DNA from: Blastococcus litoris
GTDB taxonomy: Bacteria; Actinomycetota; Actinomycetes; Mycobacteriales; Geodermatophilaceae
Reading direction: 5' to 3'
NCBI RefSeq assembly: GCF_003075095.1
Contig: NZ_QCZF01000008.1
Location: 179,191-243,190 of the forward strand
Length of the DNA stretch: 64,000 bases
In this document: positions 1 to 8,190 of the stretch, one piece after another
How positions within the stretch are numbered: the stretch's first letter is position 1
Layout of the letters: each line of letters opens with the position of its first letter
Position numbers and translations under genes: made by a program
Notes under the pieces: generated by a model
Told to the model about the DNA's origin: nothing
The model's input: only the letters and a program-made list of their open reading frames with translations
Databases searched by the model: none

Positions 1-44
1 TGGCCGCGTTCCTCGAGAAGCGGCCGCCGGTCTGGACCGACTGA
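1..44 (+). CDS. C-terminal end of a crotonase/enoyl-CoA hydratase-type protein (partial, cut by left edge)
   Basis: The reading frame that enters at base 3 encodes 13 residues, AAFLEKRPPVWTD, and ends at TGA 42-44. The ending FLEKRPPVW is typical of the C-terminus of many enoyl-CoA hydratase-family proteins, so I call it the tail of such a gene. That would fit the acyl-CoA genes further along. The remainder lies outside the window, so the substrate cannot be judged, and a family call from 13 residues is only suggestive. Confidence 0.45.
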   Translation, partial: AAFLEKRPPVWTD

Positions 45-60
45 GCGCGGGTTCCCGCGG

Positions 61-85
61 CCGGGTGAAACGGGCCACAACCCGG
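61..85. repeat. Short inverted repeat CCGGGT/ACCCGG after the crotonase tail
   Basis: CCGGGT (61-66) and ACCCGG (80-85) are separated by 13 bases, 17 bases downstream of the preceding stop codon. It could be a weak terminator. The rest of the 200-base gap up to 246 has no recognisable gene; a TTGACC at 108-113 lacks a convincing -10 partner. Confidence 0.3.
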
Positions 86-245
86 CATGAGACGCGGCCG
101 GCCCGCATTGACCCTTCCGTGCAGAACCTGTGGGGCCTCACGCGTCGGCGGGCCCTCGACTTCGGACGGATGACGACCGCCGGCTGTTGACGCCGGCCGC
201 TGCTCGTCCCCTCCTCGTCCGTTCCCCCGAAAGGCCCTCTTCGTC

Positions 246-1610
246 GTGCTCGCCCGTCTCCGCCGCGTGCCCTTCGCGGCGCAGGTACTCCTCGCCCTCG
301 TCGTCGGCGTCGCCCTCGGCTTCGTCGCCCGCGAGATGGGCCCCGTCTCCGACGGGTCGCCCAACTGGCTCACCAGCACCCTCCAGACCATCGGCGGCAC
401 CTTCGTGACGCTGCTGAAGACGCTGGTCCCGGCGCTCATCGTCACCGCGGTGATCGTCAGCATCGCCAACCTCAAGCAGGTCTCCAACGCCGCCCGGCTG
501 GCCGGTCAGACGCTGCTCTGGTTCGCCGTCACCGCGCTGATCGCCGTCGGCATCGGCATCGGCCTGGGCCTGCTCCTCGAGCCCGGCCGCAACAGCTCCG
601 TCGACGCCTCGAACGCCCAGGCCGTCGGGACCACCGGCGGCTGGTGGGACTTCCTCAACGGCATCGTGCCGGGCAACGTCTTCGGCCTGCAGGCCTCGGC
701 CGGTGACGACGGCTCCGTCGGTCTGTCGTTCAACGTGCTCCAGCTGATCGTCATCGCGGCCGCCATCGGCATCGCGGCGCTCAAGGTCGGCGAGGCGGCC
801 GAGCCGTTCCTCGGCTTCGTGCGCTCCGCCCTGGCCATCGTCCAGAAGGTGCTGTGGTGGGTCATCCTGCTCGCGCCGCTGGGCACCGTCGGCCTGATCG
901 GCAACGCCGTGGCCAGCTACGGCTGGGAGTCCCTCGGTTCGCTGGGCGTCTTCGCCGGTGCCGTCTACACCGGCCTCGCGCTGGTGCTGTTCGTCGTCTA
1001 CCCGGTGCTGCTCCGGCTGCACGGCCTCTCGCCGCTGCGCTACTTCGCGGGCGCCTGGCCGGCCATCCAGCTGGCCTTCGTCTCCCGCTCGTCCATCGGC
1101 ACCCTGCCGGTGACCGAGCGGGTGACCGAGCAGAACCTCGGCGTCCCCCGGTCCTACGCCTCGTTCGCCGTGCCGCTGGGCGCGACGACGAAGATGGACG
1201 GCTGCGCCGCGATCTACCCGGCGCTGGCCGCGATCTTCGTGGCCCAGTTCTTCGGCGTGGACCTGTCGATCACCGACTACCTGCTGATCGTGCTCGTCTC
1301 GGTCATCGGCTCGGCGGCCACCGCCGGCGTCACCGGCGCGGTGGTCATGCTGACCCTCACCCTGTCGACGCTCGGCCTGCCGCTGGCCGGTGTGGGTCTG
1401 CTCCTCGCGATCGACCCGATCCTCGACATGGGCCGTACCGCGGTGAACGTCGCGGGTCAGGCGCTCGTCCCGACCATCGTGGCCAAGCGCGAGGGCATCC
1501 TCGACGTCGAGCGCTACCGGTCGACCTCGACGATCGACCCGCTCGCCCGGGTCGAGGAGCGCAAGGGCGTCGACGCCGACCTGCGTCTGCCCGAGCCCGC
1601 CGCCGCGTAG
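246..1610 (+). CDS. Dicarboxylate/amino acid:cation symporter (DAACS family)
   Basis: This 454-residue membrane protein belongs to the glutamate/C4-dicarboxylate symporter family (GltP/DctA type), which imports acidic amino acids or dicarboxylates with Na+ or H+. The family landmarks are present: the serine-rich re-entrant motif RSSIGTLP, a variant of the NMDGT motif reading KMDGC, and the last-helix motif [12 protein letters not shown] with R397 and N401. In the archaeal GltPh protein the last helix reads NVxGD and the Asp ligates sodium; here that position is Gln405, so the coupling ion may differ. The GTG start at 246 is preceded by GAAAGG about 11 bases upstream. The C-terminus (about 40 residues) is charged and cytosolic. 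A strong hairpin follows the gene. The substrate cannot be fixed from sequence. Confidence 0.9.
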   Translation: MLARLRRVPFAAQVLLALVVGVALGFVAREMGPVSDGSPNWLTSTLQTIGGTFVTLLKTLVPALIVTAVIVSIANLKQVSNAARLAGQTLLWFAVTALIAVGIGIGLGLLLEPGRNSSVDASNAQAVGTTGGWWDFLNGIVPGNVFGLQASAGDDGSVGLSFNVLQLIVIAAAIGIAALKVGEAAEPFLGFVRSALAIVQKVLWWVILLAPLGTVGLIGNAVASYGWESLGSLGVFAGAVYTGLALVLFVVYPVLLRLHGLSPLRYFAGAWPAIQLAFVSRSSIGTLPVTERVTEQNLGVPRSYASFAVPLGATTKMDGCAAIYPALAAIFVAQFFGVDLSITDYLLIVLVSVIGSAATAGVTGAVVMLTLTLSTLGLPLAGVGLLLAIDPILDMGRTAVNVAGQALVPTIVAKREGILDVERYRSTSTIDPLARVEERKGVDADLRLPEPAAA

Positions 1611-1624
1611 CTCCGCACGCACCC

Positions 1625-1663
1625 GACCGGCCCGGTCCTCCGTCCTGGAGGGCCGGGCCGGTC
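1625..1663. terminator. Bidirectional terminator hairpin between symporter and lipoprotein genes
   Basis: A 17-bp stem, GACCGGCCCGGTCCTCC (1625-1641) with its complement at 1647-1663, encloses a 5-base loop; one pair is a G.T wobble. It sits between two convergent genes (stops at 1610 and 1670), so it probably serves both. There is no T-tract on either side, as is common in actinobacteria. Confidence 0.75.
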
Positions 1664-1669
1664 GTCGTC

Positions 1670-2560
1670 TCAGCCGGTGAGGTCGGCGCAGCCGGTCTCG
1701 TCGGGCAGCAGCGGGCGGAACGTGACCGACCACCGGCTGCCGTCGGGGGACAGCCACGGCGTGAGGACGTTCGCGTCCTGCGCCGCCGCCACGACGGCGG
1801 CAGCCTGCTCGCCCGTCGCCGTCACGCAGCCGAGGTCGGGGAGCGGGCCGACCGGCTCGCCGGGCAGCGGCGGACCGGGCCAGGCGACAGCTTCCGGCGT
1901 CAGCCCCTGGGCGACGTCCTCGTCCGACGCCGTCCACGGACGGGTGATCGCGGCGACCGCGTCGGGCGTCCACGGCTCCGGGGCCGGAGGCCCGGCGGCG
2001 AGGTCGCCGACCGCCGTGAACAGGTCGAGCAGCTCCGCCCGGGCGGCCTCCTGCTCGTCCGTGAGCCCGCTGCCGGGCATGCCGGCGGTCTCGCTGAGCG
2101 CGTACACCTCGCGGACGTGGGTCCCCTCCTCGGTCACCAGCGTGAACCGGGTGGACGGCGCGTCGGCGATCGGGGGCGTGCCCAGGTCGCCGGTCTCGGC
2201 GACGCCCGCGGCCAGCGCGCGGTCGGCGAGTTCCTGGACCCCGTCCGCGCCGATGTCGAGCACCTGGACGTTGGGCCAGGCGAACCCGGGGTAGATGAGC
2301 GCGACCGGGCCCTCGACGAACACCCGGCCGTCGCCGTAGACGCTGGCGACGGGCAGCCGGCCGACGGTCGTCTCCGGCGTCACGAAGCCGCCGGTGTACT
2401 CGACCCGGAACACCAGCGCCGCCGGGTCCGCCGGCACCTGGGCGCTGCTCGGGGAGGCGGCGTCCGGAGGTGGCGACCCGGTCCCGCGCTCGGCGCAGCC
2501 GGCCACCCCCAGCGCCAGGACGACGAGGACCGCCGGGCCGGCTCCGCGCACGATCGTCAT
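1670..2560 (-). CDS. Putative secreted lipoprotein of unknown function
   Basis: A 296-residue protein whose N-terminus is a lipoprotein signal peptide: a hydrophobic stretch [12 protein letters not shown] with lipobox Cys22, followed by a Gly/Ser/Pro-rich linker. The mature part has no domain I recognise. Two segments, around [10 protein letters not shown] and the later [17 protein letters not shown], look like beta-rich extracellular folds. The ATG at 2558-2560 is chosen because it places the signal peptide correctly; the frame stays open far upstream but would overlap nucS. It is transcribed divergently from nucS, with a 57-bp gap, and shares a terminator with the symporter. Anchoring in the outer leaflet of the cytoplasmic membrane is inferred. 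Confidence 0.75.
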   Translation of the reverse strand: MTIVRGAGPAVLVVLALGVAGCAERGTGSPPPDAASPSSAQVPADPAALVFRVEYTGGFVTPETTVGRLPVASVYGDGRVFVEGPVALIYPGFAWPNVQVLDIGADGVQELADRALAAGVAETGDLGTPPIADAPSTRFTLVTEEGTHVREVYALSETAGMPGSGLTDEQEAARAELLDLFTAVGDLAAGPPAPEPWTPDAVAAITRPWTASDEDVAQGLTPEAVAWPGPPLPGEPVGPLPDLGCVTATGEQAAAVVAAAQDANVLTPWLSPDGSRWSVTFRPLLPDETGCADLTG

Positions 2561-2603
2561 GCCTCTCCGACGACGGGGCGGCGGGCCGGGTTCCCGCGCG
2601 CGG

Positions 2604-2609
2604 TAGCGT
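2604..2609 (+). promoter_or_regulatory. Putative -10 element of nucS (leaderless arrangement)
   Basis: TAGCGT ends eight bases before the GTG start at 2618, so transcription would begin at or very near the start codon. No Shine-Dalgarno sequence is visible between them. Confidence 0.45.
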
Positions 2610-2617
2610 CGGGCCCC

Positions 2618-3289
2618 GTGCGCCTGGTCATCGCCCGCTGCTCCGTCGATTACATCGGGCGGCTCACCGCTCACCTGCCGATGGCGACCCGCCTCCTGCT
2701 GGTGAAGGCCGACGGCTCGGTGTCCATCCACGCCGACGACCGCGCCTACAAGCCGCTGAACTGGATGACCCCACCGTGCACCCTCAAGGAGGACGTCACC
2801 GACGGGGCCGGCACCTGGACGGTGACGAACAAGGCCGGTGAGCAGCTGATCATCACCATCGAGGCGGTCGAGCACGAGCACTCCCACGACCTGGGCGTCG
2901 ACCCCGGGCTGCAGAAGGACGGCGTCGAGGCCGAGCTGCAGCGGTTGCTCGCCCTCCACGTGGAGACCTTCGGCCAGGGCTGGTCGCTCGTCCGCCGCGA
3001 GTACCCGACGGCGATCGGGCCGGTCGACCTGCTCTGCCGCGACGCCTCGGGCGCGGTGGTGGCCGTGGAGATCAAGCGGCGGGGCGAGATCGACGGCGTC
3101 GAGCAGCTGACCCGCTATCTCGAGCTGCTCAACCGCGACCCGCTGCTGGCGCCGGTCAAGGGCGTGTTCGCCGCGCAGGAGATCAAGCCGCAGGCACGGG
3201 TGCTCGCCCAGGACCGCGGCATCGACTGCGTGACCGTCGACTACGCCGTCCTGAAGGGCACCGACGACCCCTCGCAGCGGCTGTTCTGA
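2618..3289 (+). CDS. nucS: Mismatch-specific endonuclease NucS/EndoMS
   Basis: NucS (EndoMS) cuts both strands at mismatched bases and provides the non-canonical mismatch repair of actinobacteria that lack MutS/MutL. The protein has 223 residues, the usual length. The N-terminal half is the DNA-binding/dimerisation domain. The C-terminal half is a RecB-like nuclease with GPVDLLCRD (D137) and [16 protein letters not shown] (E151, K153, Q163), the expected metal-binding and catalytic residues. The last residues, DDPSQRLF, resemble the C-terminal peptide through which corynebacterial NucS is reported to bind the beta sliding clamp. The GTG start at 2618 gives the family N-terminus [12 protein letters not shown]. 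It is divergent from the lipoprotein gene, and its stop is immediately followed by the operator-like palindrome of the next gene. Confidence 0.93.
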   Translation: MRLVIARCSVDYIGRLTAHLPMATRLLLVKADGSVSIHADDRAYKPLNWMTPPCTLKEDVTDGAGTWTVTNKAGEQLIITIEAVEHEHSHDLGVDPGLQKDGVEAELQRLLALHVETFGQGWSLVRREYPTAIGPVDLLCRDASGAVVAVEIKRRGEIDGVEQLTRYLELLNRDPLLAPVKGVFAAQEIKPQARVLAQDRGIDCVTVDYAVLKGTDDPSQRLF

Positions 3290-3290
3290 A

Positions 3291-3306
3291 GTTACCGACG
3301 GGTAGG
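3291..3306. promoter_or_regulatory. Operator-like palindrome TTACCgacgGGTAG upstream of hydroxyacyl-CoA dehydrogenase
   Basis: GTTACCGACGGGTAGG has half-sites TTACC and GGTAG around a 4-base centre, one mismatch from a perfect inverted repeat. It lies 68-83 bp upstream of the GTG at 3374. The same motif with perfect arms precedes ccr and etfB in this window, suggesting a common repressor. The binding protein is not known. Confidence 0.5.
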
Positions 3307-3373
3307 CCCGCGAGGCGGCCACCGGCCCGGGGTGAGAGACTGCCCGCGATCACCGGCGATGGGAGATGGCAAC

Positions 3374-5155
3374 GTGGCCAGGGAACTGAACGAGGTCGGC
3401 GTCGTGGGGCTGGGCACCATGGGTGCCGGCATCGCGGAGGTGCTCGCACGGGCGGGCCTGTCGGTCACCGCCGTGGAGGTCACCGACGAGGCGCTGGCCC
3501 GCGGCCGCGGCCACGTCGAGCAGTCCACCGACCGCGCGGTGAGCCGCGGCAAGCTCGACCCCGCCGACCGGGACGCCATCTTCGAGCGGATCCGCTTCAG
3601 CACCTCGCTGGAGGACCTCGCGGACGCCGAGCTGGTGATCGAGGCCGTGCCGGAGCGCATGGAGCTCAAGGCCGAGGTCTTCACGCAGCTGGACAAGATC
3701 TGCGCACCGGACACGATCCTGGCCACCAACACCTCGAGCCTCTCGGTCACCGAGCTCTCGGTCGTCACCGGACGCCCGAGCAAGGTCATCGGCATGCACT
3801 TCTTCAACCCGGCCCCGGTCATGAAGCTGGTCGAGGTCGTGCAGACGGTCGTCACCGAGCCCTCGGTCGTCGAGGACGTCGAGGCGCTGGCCGAGCGGCT
3901 GGGCAAGGTCGACGTCACGATCGGCGACCGCGCCGGCTTCATCGCCAACGCGCTGCTGTTCGGCTACCTCAACCACGCGGTCTCCATGTACGAGAACCGC
4001 TACGCCACCCGCGAGGACATCGACGCGGCCATGCGGCTGGGCTGCGGCCTGCCGATGGGCCCGCTCGCGCTCATGGACCTCATCGGCATCGACACCGCCT
4101 ACGAGATCCTCGACACGATGTACAAGCAGTCGCGCAACCGGCTGCACGCGCCCAGCCCGGTGATCAAGCAGATGATGACCGCGGGGCTGCTCGGCCGGAA
4201 GTCCGGCCGCGGCTTCTACAGCTACGCCGAGCCGGGCTCGGCCCAGGTCGTCGACGACGCCGCGACCCCCGCTGCGGGCGGGGCCGCCGAAGGCGCCCGG
4301 GCGGTGCAGGCGGTCGGCGTCATCGGGTCCGGCACGATGGCCACCGGGATCATCGAGGTCGTGGCCAAGGGCGGCTACGACGTCCGGTTCGTCGCTCGCA
4401 CGCCGGAGAAGGTGGAGGCCGTCACGACGGCGCTCACCAAGTCCCTCGACAAGCAGGTCGTGCGCGGCCGGCTGGAGGAGACCGCCAAGGACGAGATCCT
4501 GGGCCGCGTCAGCGGGACGACGTCGCTGGACGAGCTCGCCGACCGCGACCTCATCATCGAGGCCGTCGTCGAGTCGCTGTCGGTCAAGGAGGCGCTGTTC
4601 GCCAACCTCGGTGAGATCGCCAAGCCCGGCGCGGTGCTCGCGACGACGACGTCCAGCCTGCCGGTCATCGAGTGCGCCAAGGCCAGCGGCCGCCCCGCCG
4701 ACGTGGTGGGCATGCACTTCTTCAACCCGGCGCAGGTCATGAAGCTCGTCGAGGTCGTCTCGACCATCTCGACAGCTCCCGACGTCGCCGCCACCGCGCA
4801 CGCGGTCAGCGCGAAGCTCGGCAAGCACGCCGTCGCGTGCACCGACCGGGCCGGCTTCATCGTCAACGCGCTGCTCTTCCCGTACCTGAACGACGCGGTG
4901 AAGATGCTCGAGGCGCACTACGCCACCGCCGACGACATCGACGCCGCGATGAAGGTGGGCTGCGGGTACCCGATGGGGCCCTTCGAGCTGCTCGACGTCG
5001 TCGGCCTCGACGTGTCGCTGGCCATCGAGCGCGAGCTCTACATCGAGTTCCGGGAGCCCGGCTTCGCGCCGGCTCCGCTGCTCGAGCACCTGGTCACCGC
5101 CGGCTACCTGGGCCGCAAGACCGGCCGCGGGTTCCGGGACTACGCCAGCCGCTGA
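3374..5155 (+). CDS. Tandem-duplicated 3-hydroxyacyl-CoA (hydroxybutyryl-CoA) dehydrogenase
   Basis: This 593-residue protein contains two complete 3-hydroxyacyl-CoA dehydrogenase units in a row. Each has an N-terminal NAD-binding Rossmann motif (GLGTMGAGIAE near residue 12; GSGTMATGIIE near residue 316), the catalytic stretch GMHFFNPAxVMKLVEVV, and the C-terminal signature GRKSGRGFY or GRKTGRGFR. The family reaction is NAD(P)-dependent interconversion of 3-hydroxyacyl-CoA and 3-ketoacyl-CoA. Single-unit homologues are about 285 residues, so this looks like a gene duplication and fusion; an alanine-rich linker (about 285-310) separates the units. The GTG at 3374 is preceded by GGGAG at a good distance; an ATG at 3359 would add five residues. 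Fatty acid or hydroxybutyrate metabolism is inferred from the family and from the shared operator motif with ccr and etfB. Confidence 0.9.
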   Translation: MARELNEVGVVGLGTMGAGIAEVLARAGLSVTAVEVTDEALARGRGHVEQSTDRAVSRGKLDPADRDAIFERIRFSTSLEDLADAELVIEAVPERMELKAEVFTQLDKICAPDTILATNTSSLSVTELSVVTGRPSKVIGMHFFNPAPVMKLVEVVQTVVTEPSVVEDVEALAERLGKVDVTIGDRAGFIANALLFGYLNHAVSMYENRYATREDIDAAMRLGCGLPMGPLALMDLIGIDTAYEILDTMYKQSRNRLHAPSPVIKQMMTAGLLGRKSGRGFYSYAEPGSAQVVDDAATPAAGGAAEGARAVQAVGVIGSGTMATGIIEVVAKGGYDVRFVARTPEKVEAVTTALTKSLDKQVVRGRLEETAKDEILGRVSGTTSLDELADRDLIIEAVVESLSVKEALFANLGEIAKPGAVLATTTSSLPVIECAKASGRPADVVGMHFFNPAQVMKLVEVVSTISTAPDVAATAHAVSAKLGKHAVACTDRAGFIVNALLFPYLNDAVKMLEAHYATADDIDAAMKVGCGYPMGPFELLDVVGLDVSLAIERELYIEFREPGFAPAPLLEHLVTAGYLGRKTGRGFRDYASR

Positions 5156-5158
5156 CGG

Positions 5159-5464
5159 GTGCCCCGTCGCCGTCCCCGGGCCGGCTCGCGACCCACCGGT
5201 CGTGAGCCGGCCCGCCGGACCGAGCAGGTCGAGGAGGCCGCGGACGGCGACTGGGTGGTCCGCTCCGTCACGGGCGCCGCGACGGGGAAGACCTACCGCT
5301 GCCCGGGCTGCGACCAGGAGATCCGGCCCGGGACGCCGCACGTGGTGACCTGGGCGGCCTACGCTCGCGACTCCGACCTGGACCCCTGGGACACCGACAC
5401 GGCGGCCGACCTGCGCCGGCACTGGCACACCGCCTGCTGGCGGGCGCGCGACCGCCGCCGCTGA
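5159..5464 (+). CDS. Small conserved actinobacterial zinc-ribbon protein
   Basis: A 101-residue protein with a basic N-terminus (RRRPRAGSRPTGREPARR), then a short beta-rich segment with CPGC and a histidine/cysteine-containing tail, RRHWHTACWRARDRRR. The paired CxxC and HxHxxC residues suggest one bound zinc ion. Proteins like this are widespread in actinobacteria and are often labelled 'ATP/GTP-binding protein' in databases, although I see no nucleotide-binding motif. The GTG start is only three bases after the preceding stop (5155), so it is likely co-transcribed with the dehydrogenase gene. It is convergent with the sortase gene, with one base between their stops. Function is unknown. Confidence 0.75.
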   Translation: MPRRRPRAGSRPTGREPARRTEQVEEAADGDWVVRSVTGAATGKTYRCPGCDQEIRPGTPHVVTWAAYARDSDLDPWDTDTAADLRRHWHTACWRARDRRR

Positions 5465-5465
5465 A

Positions 5466-6797
5466 TCAGCCGACCGCCTCGGCGAAGACCACCACGTTGT
5501 CCCGGTAGCTCCCGGCGGCGCGGTCGAACGACCCGCCGCAGGTGATCAGCCGCAGCTCCGCGCCGCTGGTGGGTGCGTACACGTCGTCCACCGGGAAGTC
5601 GGTCTTCGGCCGGGAGACGACGCGCGTGACGGTGAAGCGCGCGGTGCTGCCGTCCGCCCGACCGACGACGACCTCGGCACCGGGGCGCAGCTCGCCGAGG
5701 CGGGAGAACACCGCGGGCGCGCCCGCCCAGTCGACGTGCCCGGCGATGACCGCGGGGCCGGGCAGGCCGGGAACCGGGCCGCCGGTGTACCAGCCCGCCA
5801 GCGCGGGGTCGGCGGGCGGCACGAGCGCGCCCGCGCTGTCCAGCCCCGCCCCCGCGAGCAGGGCGTCCACGCCGGCGTCCGGGACGCTGAGGCGGACGGG
5901 GGCGGCGGGGGAGCCGGCCGCGCTGACCGCCACCACCGGCGCGACCGCTTCGGCTGCGCCGGCCGGGGCGGTCACCCCGGTGACGGCGGCCAAGCCCGTC
6001 GCGACCAGCAGCACCCTTCCCCGCCGGCCGGCGAGGACCAGCCCGGCCAGGGCGGCGAGGGCGGCGAGGGCGACCGGAGCGGGACCGCCGGGGAGGTCGC
6101 CGGTCCCCGCCTCGACCGCGCCGGTGGGCACGACGGAGGGGCCGGCGGCGTCGACGACGGGGCGCACCAGGAGCCCGCCGCCCTCCCCGTCCAGGACGAG
6201 GAGGGTGACGACGGAGCCCGCGGCGAACGTGACCGGCACCGGCTCCGCGTCGCCCACGAGCAGGGTCGCCGGACCGGCGGGAACCGTCCGGGGCTCGGCG
6301 GCCGCGCCGAAGGGGAGCCCTGACGCGAGCGCGGGTCCGCCGCTCAGCGCGACGTCGGCCGCCGGGAGGCTCCCGGCCGCTGCCAGGACCCGGACGCGTG
6401 CGGACCCGGGCGGGGGAGCGGACAGGTCGTCGGTCAGCGTGGCGACCCCCAGGTCGGCGAACGAGCCGGTGAGGGTCACCGTCAGGGCGCCGCCCGCCGG
6501 GACGTCGACCCGCGCCGACAGGGCCGGCGGCACGCTCCGCGCCGCTCCCTCGGCGCGGACGCTGACCGCGTAGCTGCCGGCGGGGAGGTCGAGCGCTTCG
6601 CTGACCGCCCCGTAGGCGAGGCCAGTGGTGGCGTCCTCACCCGGGTCGGTCAGCGGCCCCGTCCGGTCCGACGGCAGGGGAGCGACCGCGACGTCCACGG
6701 CGGGGGTGTCGGGGGAGAGGTGCGCGAACCGCAGCTGCCCGCCGTCCTCCGCGCCCGCCGCGGGCATGCCGAGGGACGCGCACAGCAGACCCACCAC
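5466..6797 (-). CDS. DUF4397-class sortase fusion protein (class E/F-like sortase)
   Basis: A 443-residue exported protein in two parts. The N-terminal half follows a short signal peptide (VGLLCASLGMPAAGA) and contains a DUF4397-like beta-sandwich region (FAHLSPDTPAVDVAV and LDLPAGSYAVSVRA). A hydrophobic segment at about 240-285 may be a membrane anchor. The C-terminal half is a sortase with the triad H354 (VIAGHVDWAG), C420 (LRLITCGG) and R432 (GSYRDNVVVF). Sortases join surface proteins to the cell wall by cleaving a C-terminal sorting signal; no obvious LPxTG-type substrate lies in this window. The start is uncertain: GTG 6797 is used, but a CTG at 6807-6809 would lengthen the signal peptide. 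It lies directly downstream of a DivIVA-like gene on the same strand. The fusion is not the usual stand-alone sortase layout. Confidence 0.8.
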   Translation of the reverse strand: MVGLLCASLGMPAAGAEDGGQLRFAHLSPDTPAVDVAVAPLPSDRTGPLTDPGEDATTGLAYGAVSEALDLPAGSYAVSVRAEGAARSVPPALSARVDVPAGGALTVTLTGSFADLGVATLTDDLSAPPPGSARVRVLAAAGSLPAADVALSGGPALASGLPFGAAAEPRTVPAGPATLLVGDAEPVPVTFAAGSVVTLLVLDGEGGGLLVRPVVDAAGPSVVPTGAVEAGTGDLPGGPAPVALAALAALAGLVLAGRRGRVLLVATGLAAVTGVTAPAGAAEAVAPVVAVSAAGSPAAPVRLSVPDAGVDALLAGAGLDSAGALVPPADPALAGWYTGGPVPGLPGPAVIAGHVDWAGAPAVFSRLGELRPGAEVVVGRADGSTARFTVTRVVSRPKTDFPVDDVYAPTSGAELRLITCGGSFDRAAGSYRDNVVVFAEAVG

Positions 6798-6807
6798 GAC
6801 GACGAAC

Positions 6808-6851
6808 AGCCCGCGCGCCGACCGGACCTCGCGGTCCGGCGACGGGCGGGC
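6808..6851. repeat. Imperfect inverted repeat between DivIVA-like gene and sortase gene
   Basis: The core CCGGAC-CTCGCG-GTCCGG (6822-6838 region) is flanked by partly complementary GCCCGC/GCGGGC arms, giving a long imperfect hairpin. It lies in the 74-bp gap before the sortase start and could be a terminator or an attenuator limiting read-through. Confidence 0.4.
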
Positions 6852-6871
6852 TGCCGGTCGTGCGTCTGGGT

Positions 6872-8065
6872 TCAGGAACGCCCCTGGCTCACCGGCTGGT
6901 CGATCGCCTGGGTCGGCGGGCCCTGGACGGGGGTCGCCGTGGCGCCGGGACGCGGCGGCATCGGCAGCTGGCGCGTGGCCGGCTCGGTCCGGGTGGGCTG
7001 ACGAGCCGCGGCCGCCTCGCCCTCACCGCGGGACGCAGCACCCTGGGGAGCGGCGGCGGGTGCGGTCGTCGTCGACGGGGTGGGCGAGGGGCGGCGCTCG
7101 GGCTCCCGGGCCGGGGTGGCGGCGGTGGAGCTGCCGGTCGCCGGGGCGCTGCTCGTGCCCGCCTCCGCGCCCTGGGACGACGAGGAGGACTGCTGGGCCG
7201 CGGGCTGCTGCGCCGGGGCCTGCGGGGAGGCGCTCTGCTTCGGCTGGGGCGCGGTCTGCTGGGGGCGGTCGGAGAGGTCCGGCAGCGTGGTCAGCAGCTG
7301 GCGAGCGGCGAGCAGGCGGCTGGTGAGCTCGTCGCGGACGTCGCGGATGGCCTCCGCCTTGGCCTCCGCCTCGGCGATGAGCTGGGCGGCGTGCTGCTCG
7401 GCGGTCGCGATCCGCTGCCGCGCGGCCTGGGTGGAGACGCGCTCGCGCTCCTCCTCCTGCGCGGCGGCCTCGGCCCGGCGCGCACGCTGGGCGATGTCGA
7501 AGTCCTCCTCGACCTTGGCCCGGCGCGCCTGCGACTCGGCGTCGAGGCGGGCGACCCGCTCCTGGGCCTTGGCCACGAGCTCGTCGGCGCGCTGCTGGGC
7601 CTTCTGCATGATCTGCTCGGCGTTCTGGCGGGCCTCGGCGAGCATCCGCTCCACCTCGGCCTGACCGGCGGCGTGCCGCTCGAGCAGGGCCCGCTCCTCG
7701 GCCGCGGTCTGCTCGCGGACCGCCTGGGCGTCGAGCTCGGCGGCGCGGCGGATCTCGCCGGCCTCCTCCTCGGCGAGCTGCAGCATGTGTTGGATGCGCT
7801 CGCTGATGTTCTCGAAGGTCGGGGCCGAGGCCGTCGCGGCCTTGCGGCGCAGCGACTCGATCTCGCCGTGCAGCGCGGAGAGCTGACCGGCCAGGTCGGC
7901 CGAGCGGTTCACCGCGGCGTCGCGGTCGGCGAGCGCGATCCGGAAATCGGCTTCGAGCCGCTCGATCGTCTCCGCCACCTGGTTGCGGTCGTAACCCCGC
8001 AGGACCACGTCGAACGAGTGCTGGGCCTCGTGGATCGGCAGCAGGTCGCGGCGGGGATCGCTCAT
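6872..8065 (-). CDS. DivIVA-domain coiled-coil protein with proline/alanine/serine-rich tail
   Basis: A 397-residue cytoplasmic protein. Residues about 10-60 (SFDVVLRGYDRNQVAETIE) match the N-terminal DivIVA domain, which in family members recognises curved membrane at poles and septa. Residues about 60-260 are a long Ala/Glu/Arg-rich coiled coil with heptad-like spacing. From about 270 to the end the sequence is low in complexity, rich in Pro, Ala, Ser and Gln, and probably disordered. The ATG at 8063-8065 has a good ribosome-binding site (GAGGATGGAGAC). Such proteins organise cell poles, septation or cell-wall synthesis in actinobacteria; this one is not the classical Wag31, which lies in the division cluster. 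The downstream sortase gene on the same strand suggests a cell-envelope role, which is inference. Confidence 0.82.
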   Translation of the reverse strand: MSDPRRDLLPIHEAQHSFDVVLRGYDRNQVAETIERLEADFRIALADRDAAVNRSADLAGQLSALHGEIESLRRKAATASAPTFENISERIQHMLQLAEEEAGEIRRAAELDAQAVREQTAAEERALLERHAAGQAEVERMLAEARQNAEQIMQKAQQRADELVAKAQERVARLDAESQARRAKVEEDFDIAQRARRAEAAAQEEERERVSTQAARQRIATAEQHAAQLIAEAEAKAEAIRDVRDELTSRLLAARQLLTTLPDLSDRPQQTAPQPKQSASPQAPAQQPAAQQSSSSSQGAEAGTSSAPATGSSTAATPAREPERRPSPTPSTTTAPAAAPQGAASRGEGEAAAARQPTRTEPATRQLPMPPRPGATATPVQGPPTQAIDQPVSQGRS

Positions 8066-8143
8066 GTCTCCATCCTCGCAGAAGGTCCGGGGCTCGTCAG
8101 CGTGTCGCCGGGAGATCGATGCCAGTGGGACGGCTGTGCAACG

Positions 8144-8181
8144 CCTCGGGGCCCGGCCGCAGCTGCGGCCGGGCCCCGAGG
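8144..8181 (-). terminator. Perfect 38-bp palindrome, terminator of ccr
   Basis: The arms CCTCGGGGCCCGGCCGC (8144-8160) and its complement (8165-8181) flank AGCT, so the whole element is a perfect palindrome. It begins 10 bases beyond the ccr stop on the minus strand. It has no T-tract. Its position before the DivIVA-like gene fits an intrinsic-type terminator. Confidence 0.75.
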
Positions 8182-8190
8182 GACGTGGTG

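Noticed and set aside
108..136. Sigma-70 promoter from TTGACC upstream of the symporter
   Set aside because: No acceptable -10 hexamer occurs 16-18 bases downstream.
138..1973. Minus-strand open frame of about 610 codons opposite the symporter gene
   Set aside because: Composition is a mirror of the transporter coding sequence, with no family features; the symporter is unambiguous.
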